Assembly: GCA_958296075.1 (NCBI GenBank)
Contig: CATQHW010000003.1
Span: 682,001-746,000, forward strand
DNA length: 64,000 nt
DNA from: an uncultured Spirochaetia bacterium
GTDB lineage: Bacteria; Spirochaetota; Spirochaetia; SZUA-6; Bin103
Reading direction: 5' to 3'
Shown: positions 60,677-64,000 of the stretch, one piece after another
Layout: each line of letters opens with the position of its first letter
How positions within the stretch are numbered: the first letter of the stretch is position 1
The notes under the pieces: model-generated
Databases searched by the model: none
What the model was told of the DNA's origin: nothing
Seen by the model: only the letters and a program-made list of their open reading frames with translations
Translations under genes and position numbers: made by a program

Positions 60677-61262
60677 AGCCACCCAGACTGCCGCCGGCGG
60701 CGACCGCCCGGTGGCACGGGATGAACAGCGGCACCGGGTTGGCGCCGCAGGCGTTGCCGACCGCGCGCGCCGCGCCGGGCCGGCTGATACGCGCGGCGAT
60801 CTGACCATAGGTGGCGGTGGTTCCGTAAGGGATGCGCGTCAACTGCTCCCAGACCGCCTGCTGAAACGGCGTGCCGAGCGCGCGATAGCGCAGCCGCATG
60901 GCCATCAGCTCGCCGGCCAGATAGCGATGGAGCTCGCGCTCGATGTCGCCCATGGGCGGCTCCGGGCGCCGCCCGTTCGTTCCCGCCCCGCCGATCGGCT
61001 CGTCGCTGAAGGTGACCCGACTGATCACCCCGTCGTCATCGACCCTGACGATGAGCGTGCCGAGCGTCTCCACGTCGATCAGGAGTTCCATGGCGACGAG
61101 TCTGTGGGGCACGCCGCGCGAACGGCAAGCCCGGACCGGCCGCCGCCCGTTGACACGCTCGGCGGCGCGGGCGAAGATCGCCGATCGGCGCGACTCTCGC
61201 GCCGATCGGAGGACCACCGCGGCTGCGGGACCGACACGCGGTCGCGCATGAAGGAGAAGACG

Positions 61263-63092
61263 GTGGGAACACGAAAACTCTGGGCTCTCGTAACGGGGCT
61301 GATGCTCCTTGCCGCCACGCACGGCGCGGCCGAGTATCAAGAGGCGCCGATGCTGGCGGCGATGGTGACGCGCGGTGAGCTGCCCCCCGTGGAGGAACGC
61401 GTATCGAACAACCCGTTCGTGCGCCAGGTCGAAGGGGAGATCGGCACGTACGGCGGCACGCTGCGCGGCGTCGACCTTGGCAAGCCCAGCATCGGCTGGC
61501 TCAACCTGGCCGGCTACAACACCGAAGGCGGCGGTATCGCCTTCGACATCCCGTTCGACGTTCATCAGTGGGTCAAGGACGGCATGCACCTTGGCGAGAA
61601 CACGTTGAATCCGTTCTACCTGGAGAGCTTCACGATCAACGACGACTTCACGGTGTTCGAGGGCACGATCCGGGAGAACGCGCGCTGGTCGGACGGCGAG
61701 CCGTTCACCGCCGAGGACGTCGCCTGGGTCTACAACATGGTCCACGTCCACCCGGAGGTGAACCAGATCCCGCGCTGGTTCGCCCAGATCGGCGAGGACG
61801 TGGTCAAGGTGGAGGCGATCGGCGAGCGCAAGGTGCGCTTCACTTCGCCGGTGCCGCATCCGCTCATGCACATGTGGATCCTGGCGGAAAGCACCCACGC
61901 CAAGCACTGGCTCGAGGACTACCACCCGGAGGTGAACTCCTCGCGAACCTACGAGGACCTGCATCGCCGGATGAACCGGGAGGAGCACCCCGAGCAGCCG
62001 TGGCTCGGCCCCTGGGTGCTGGAAAGCTACGACCCGAGCAGCAAGCTGGTTGCGGTGCGCAATCCCTACTATCCGGTGGTCGACACCGCCGGGAATCAGC
62101 TCCCCTACATCGACCGAATCGAACGACGGGTGGTGGCCAACAAGGAAGCGGCCATCCTGGCGATGGTGCAGGGCGAGGTGGACGCGCAGCAGGGACTCAT
62201 CGCGCTCTCCGACCTGCAGGTTCTGCGCGACGGCCAGCAGCGCGGCGACTACACCATCGACATGTGGACGGGCGGCTCGCGGCAGGGCTGGGTCAACCTG
62301 ATCGTCGAGCCGACCAATGAGAAGCTGGCACCCTACATCCGCCAGATCGACTTCCGCCGGGCGCTCTCGCTGGCCCTGAACCGCGACGAGATGAACGACA
62401 CCCTGTACTTCGGACTGGGCAAGACCTCCGGCACGGTCGTCTCGCCGAATTCGGTCTTCTACGACCCGCGGATGGACACGTACGCCGAGTACGATCCCGA
62501 ACGCGCGCGCAGCCTGCTGGAGGGGCTCGGCCTCAAGGACACCAACGGTGACGGCATGCTCGAGTATCCGGACGGCGGCAAGGTGACGATCATCCTGGAC
62601 GTGCACTCGGGCGTACCGGATACGATTTCGCCGTCCGAGCTGATCGTAGACTACTGGCGGGACATCGGTATCGACGCGACCATGGACGTCCTTGCCGGTT
62701 CGGCCTGGTCCGCACGCTGCGGCGGCGACGGAGAGGCGATCATGTGGGTCGGCCCGTCGTTCGAGCCGTATCTGCCGCACACCTTCCTGGGCCGCCAGTT
62801 CAGTCCGCTCTCGCACATGTGCGGGCACGGACTGGTGGATCCTCCGCAGGAGTACCAGGATATCTGGGAGCTGGAGCAGGAGCTGACGTCGGAGCTCGAC
62901 GCGGAGCTATTCGTCGATCTGGTCAAGCAGTTCTACGTCATGATGGGCGAGGACGTGCTGTTTCAGATCGCCCACATAGCCGAGGTTCCGATTCCGGTGC
63001 TGCGCAGCAACAAGATCGGCAACATGCCGGAGACGGGCGTGAAACTGAAGGGGATCATGTCCGCGCACCTGGATCAGTTCTACTTCAAGTAG
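61263..63092 (+). CDS. Extracellular solute-binding protein of a peptide/nickel-type ABC transporter
   Basis: 609 residues from GTG 61263, six bases after AAGGAG; an ATG at 61248 would place that Shine-Dalgarno inside the gene. The signal peptide is MGTRKLWALVTGLMLLAATHGAAEY. SBP_bac_5 features include RENARWSDGEPFTAEDVAWVYN, the long GPWVLESYDPSSKLVAVRNPYY and a C-terminal lobe (FRRALSLALNRDEMNDTLYFGLG). The domain is longer than in DppA (about 535), a form common for sugar- or polyol-oligomer binding members. It binds oligopeptides or related solutes and delivers them to the permease that follows. Confidence 0.92.
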   Translation: MGTRKLWALVTGLMLLAATHGAAEYQEAPMLAAMVTRGELPPVEERVSNNPFVRQVEGEIGTYGGTLRGVDLGKPSIGWLNLAGYNTEGGGIAFDIPFDVHQWVKDGMHLGENTLNPFYLESFTINDDFTVFEGTIRENARWSDGEPFTAEDVAWVYNMVHVHPEVNQIPRWFAQIGEDVVKVEAIGERKVRFTSPVPHPLMHMWILAESTHAKHWLEDYHPEVNSSRTYEDLHRRMNREEHPEQPWLGPWVLESYDPSSKLVAVRNPYYPVVDTAGNQLPYIDRIERRVVANKEAAILAMVQGEVDAQQGLIALSDLQVLRDGQQRGDYTIDMWTGGSRQGWVNLIVEPTNEKLAPYIRQIDFRRALSLALNRDEMNDTLYFGLGKTSGTVVSPNSVFYDPRMDTYAEYDPERARSLLEGLGLKDTNGDGMLEYPDGGKVTIILDVHSGVPDTISPSELIVDYWRDIGIDATMDVLAGSAWSARCGGDGEAIMWVGPSFEPYLPHTFLGRQFSPLSHMCGHGLVDPPQEYQDIWELEQELTSELDAELFVDLVKQFYVMMGEDVLFQIAHIAEVPIPVLRSNKIGNMPETGVKLKGIMSAHLDQFYFK

Positions 63093-63115
63093 GATCGTGA
63101 GAGGCTGACACGCAG

Positions 63116-63144
63116 GGGACTGGCGGGAGCTTCCCGTCAGTCCC
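63116..63144 (+). promoter_or_regulatory. Intercistronic hairpin between binding protein and permease genes
   Basis: gggactggcggga (63116-63128) pairs with tcccgtcagtccc (63132-63144), one G-U among 13 pairs, with a 3-base loop, followed by tccttt. Such hairpins commonly stabilise the binding-protein mRNA or partially terminate, raising binding protein over permease. The short T-run argues for partial rather than full termination. Confidence 0.6.
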
Positions 63145-63159
63145 TCCTTTGGTACCGGA

Positions 63160-64000
63160 ATGACGGCGTTCATCATCCGCAGGGTGCTGACCATGATCGT
63201 GTCGTTCTTCCTGATCTCGATCGTGGTCTTCGTCACCATACAGTTGCCGCCGGGGGACTACGCGTCGAACCTGATCGCGCTGGCCGCCGGCACCGACGCG
63301 CGCGTCATCAACGCGCAGGCGGCTCAGGAGCTTGCCGGCAACATCCGGGCGCGCTTCGGCCTGGACAAGCCGCAATGGCAGCAGTACCTGTTCTGGATCG
63401 GCAACTTCATGCGCGGCGACTTCGGCCTGTCGCTGGAGACGTTCCTGCCGGTGCGGGAGCTGCTGGAAAACCGGCTCCTGATCAGCTTCGGCCTGTCGCT
63501 GGTGACGCTGCTGTTCACGTGGGCCATCGGCATTCCGATCGGCATCTATACCGCTACCCACAAGAACAGCCTGGGCGACCATGCCGCGACCTTCGCCGGC
63601 TTCATCGGCCTGTCGATACCCAACTTCTTCCTGGCTCTGGTGCTGATGGTGTTCGCGCTGTACGCGCTCGACCTGCCGGTGGGACGCCTGCTCTCCGCGG
63701 AATACGAGGATGCGCCGTGGAGCCTCGGCAAGTTGTGGGACTTGGCCAAGAACCTGTGGATACCGATCATCGTCATCGGCACCGCCGGCACGGCCAGCAC
63801 CATCCGCATCATGCGCGGCAACCTGTTGGAGGTGCTGGAGCAGCCGCACGTGACGACCGCGCGCTCCAAGGGCATGGCCGAACCGGTCGTCATCAGGCGT
63901 CACAGCGTCCGCATCGCGTTCAACCCCTTCATCAGTTCCCTGGGCCTGTCGTTGCCGGCCATGCTGTCGGGAGAGACGATCACCTCGATCGTGCTGAATC
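63160..64000 (+). CDS. ABC transporter permease, DppB/OppB type (truncated by window end)
   Basis: 280 codons from ATG 63160 are open to the window end. MTAFIIRRVLTMIVSFFLISIVVFVTIQLPPGDY is the typical first membrane helix. Next come RFGLDKPQWQQYLFWIGNFMRGDFGLS, several membrane helices, and TARSKGMAEPVVIRRHSVRIAFNPFI, the EAA loop that contacts the ATPase. It forms the membrane channel with a second permease and ATPases presumably encoded further downstream. Directly behind the binding protein gene. Confidence 0.93.
   Translation, partial: MTAFIIRRVLTMIVSFFLISIVVFVTIQLPPGDYASNLIALAAGTDARVINAQAAQELAGNIRARFGLDKPQWQQYLFWIGNFMRGDFGLSLETFLPVRELLENRLLISFGLSLVTLLFTWAIGIPIGIYTATHKNSLGDHAATFAGFIGLSIPNFFLALVLMVFALYALDLPVGRLLSAEYEDAPWSLGKLWDLAKNLWIPIIVIGTAGTASTIRIMRGNLLEVLEQPHVTTARSKGMAEPVVIRRHSVRIAFNPFISSLGLSLPAMLSGETITSIVLN

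Noticed and set aside
63085-63903. Minus-strand open frame opposite the permease
   Set aside because: The plus-strand permease has canonical membrane helices and EAA loop; the antisense product is His/Gln/Arg-rich.

Overview
The window is GC-rich, densely packed bacterial DNA using the standard code (UGA acts as a stop throughout). Lipobox lipoproteins, a Sec-dependent lytic transglycosylase, a collagen-like surface lipoprotein and an SH3-type lipoprotein point to a Gram-negative-type, lipoprotein-rich organism. The fused trpGD and trpCF, the RarA-methyltransferase fusion and the style of the lipoproteins make Spirochaetota, perhaps an environmental or host-associated lineage, my best guess. 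This is inference from gene content, not a database result.

Layout. 1-2.1 kb: the end of a beta-rich protein, a truncated Uma2 gene and two small membrane-anchored coiled-coil genes. 2.1-10.3 kb: sugar/cyclitol-type catabolic genes (Gfo/Idh/MocA oxidoreductase, amidohydrolase, two TIM-barrel isomerases) mixed with housekeeping ychF, a frameshifted tRNA-queuosine mannosyltransferase-like gene and rarA fused to a methyltransferase. 10.3-12.4 kb: a PIN toxin and ribbon-helix-helix antitoxin separated by a complete ISAs1-family element with perfect ends and a 10-bp target duplication. 12.4-20.5 kb: a sulfatase, then trpE-GD-CF-B-A preceded by a leader peptide (three consecutive Trp codons) and an attenuator. 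20.5-32.9 kb: trxA, icd, an envelope block (TPR lipoproteins, LysM transglycosylase, SH3 lipoprotein), an ABC-F ATPase, a phosphohexomutase, a rhomboid protease and an Ldh-family dehydrogenase. 33-36.5 kb: a sarcosine/dimethylglycine-dehydrogenase-like flavoprotein and small coiled-coil genes. 37.1-43.7 kb: the accessory hotspot, with a collagen-like lipoprotein followed by three tandem copies of a cassette (about 190-bp leader, Rpn/PD-(D/E)XK nuclease gene, tail-anchored coiled-coil gene). 43.8-52.3 kb: an oxygenase island (GBBH/TauD-like dioxygenase, HD-domain protein, GcvT-like protein, Zn alcohol dehydrogenase, two PhyH dioxygenases, YceI, and a third PhyH gene split by a PQQ-type sugar dehydrogenase gene). 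52.4-64 kb: prfA-prmC-relA, an endonuclease III relative, a TIM-barrel isomerase, clpS-clpA, ogt and the start of a peptide-type ABC transporter operon.

How the genes may work together. The Rpn array is the best candidate for an unusual system. Only the middle copy has an intact nuclease. The two flanking copies lost nuclease-domain sequence through deletions of exact codon multiples whose junctions both read CTAG. Both still keep the C-terminal region behind an internal Shine-Dalgarno and ATG, the part that acts as the antitoxin in the intragenic Rpn toxin-antitoxin model. The 43.8-47 kb genes could form a route from a trimethylated phosphonate to glycine betaine and on to demethylated products (TmpA/TmpB-like pair plus folate-type demethylase), with the flavoprotein at 33-35.6 kb acting further downstream.

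Broken or altered genes: the truncated Uma2 gene, the frameshifted glycosyltransferase, two rpn copies, the split phyH gene, and a transglycosylase whose best start codon reads ATC instead of ATG.
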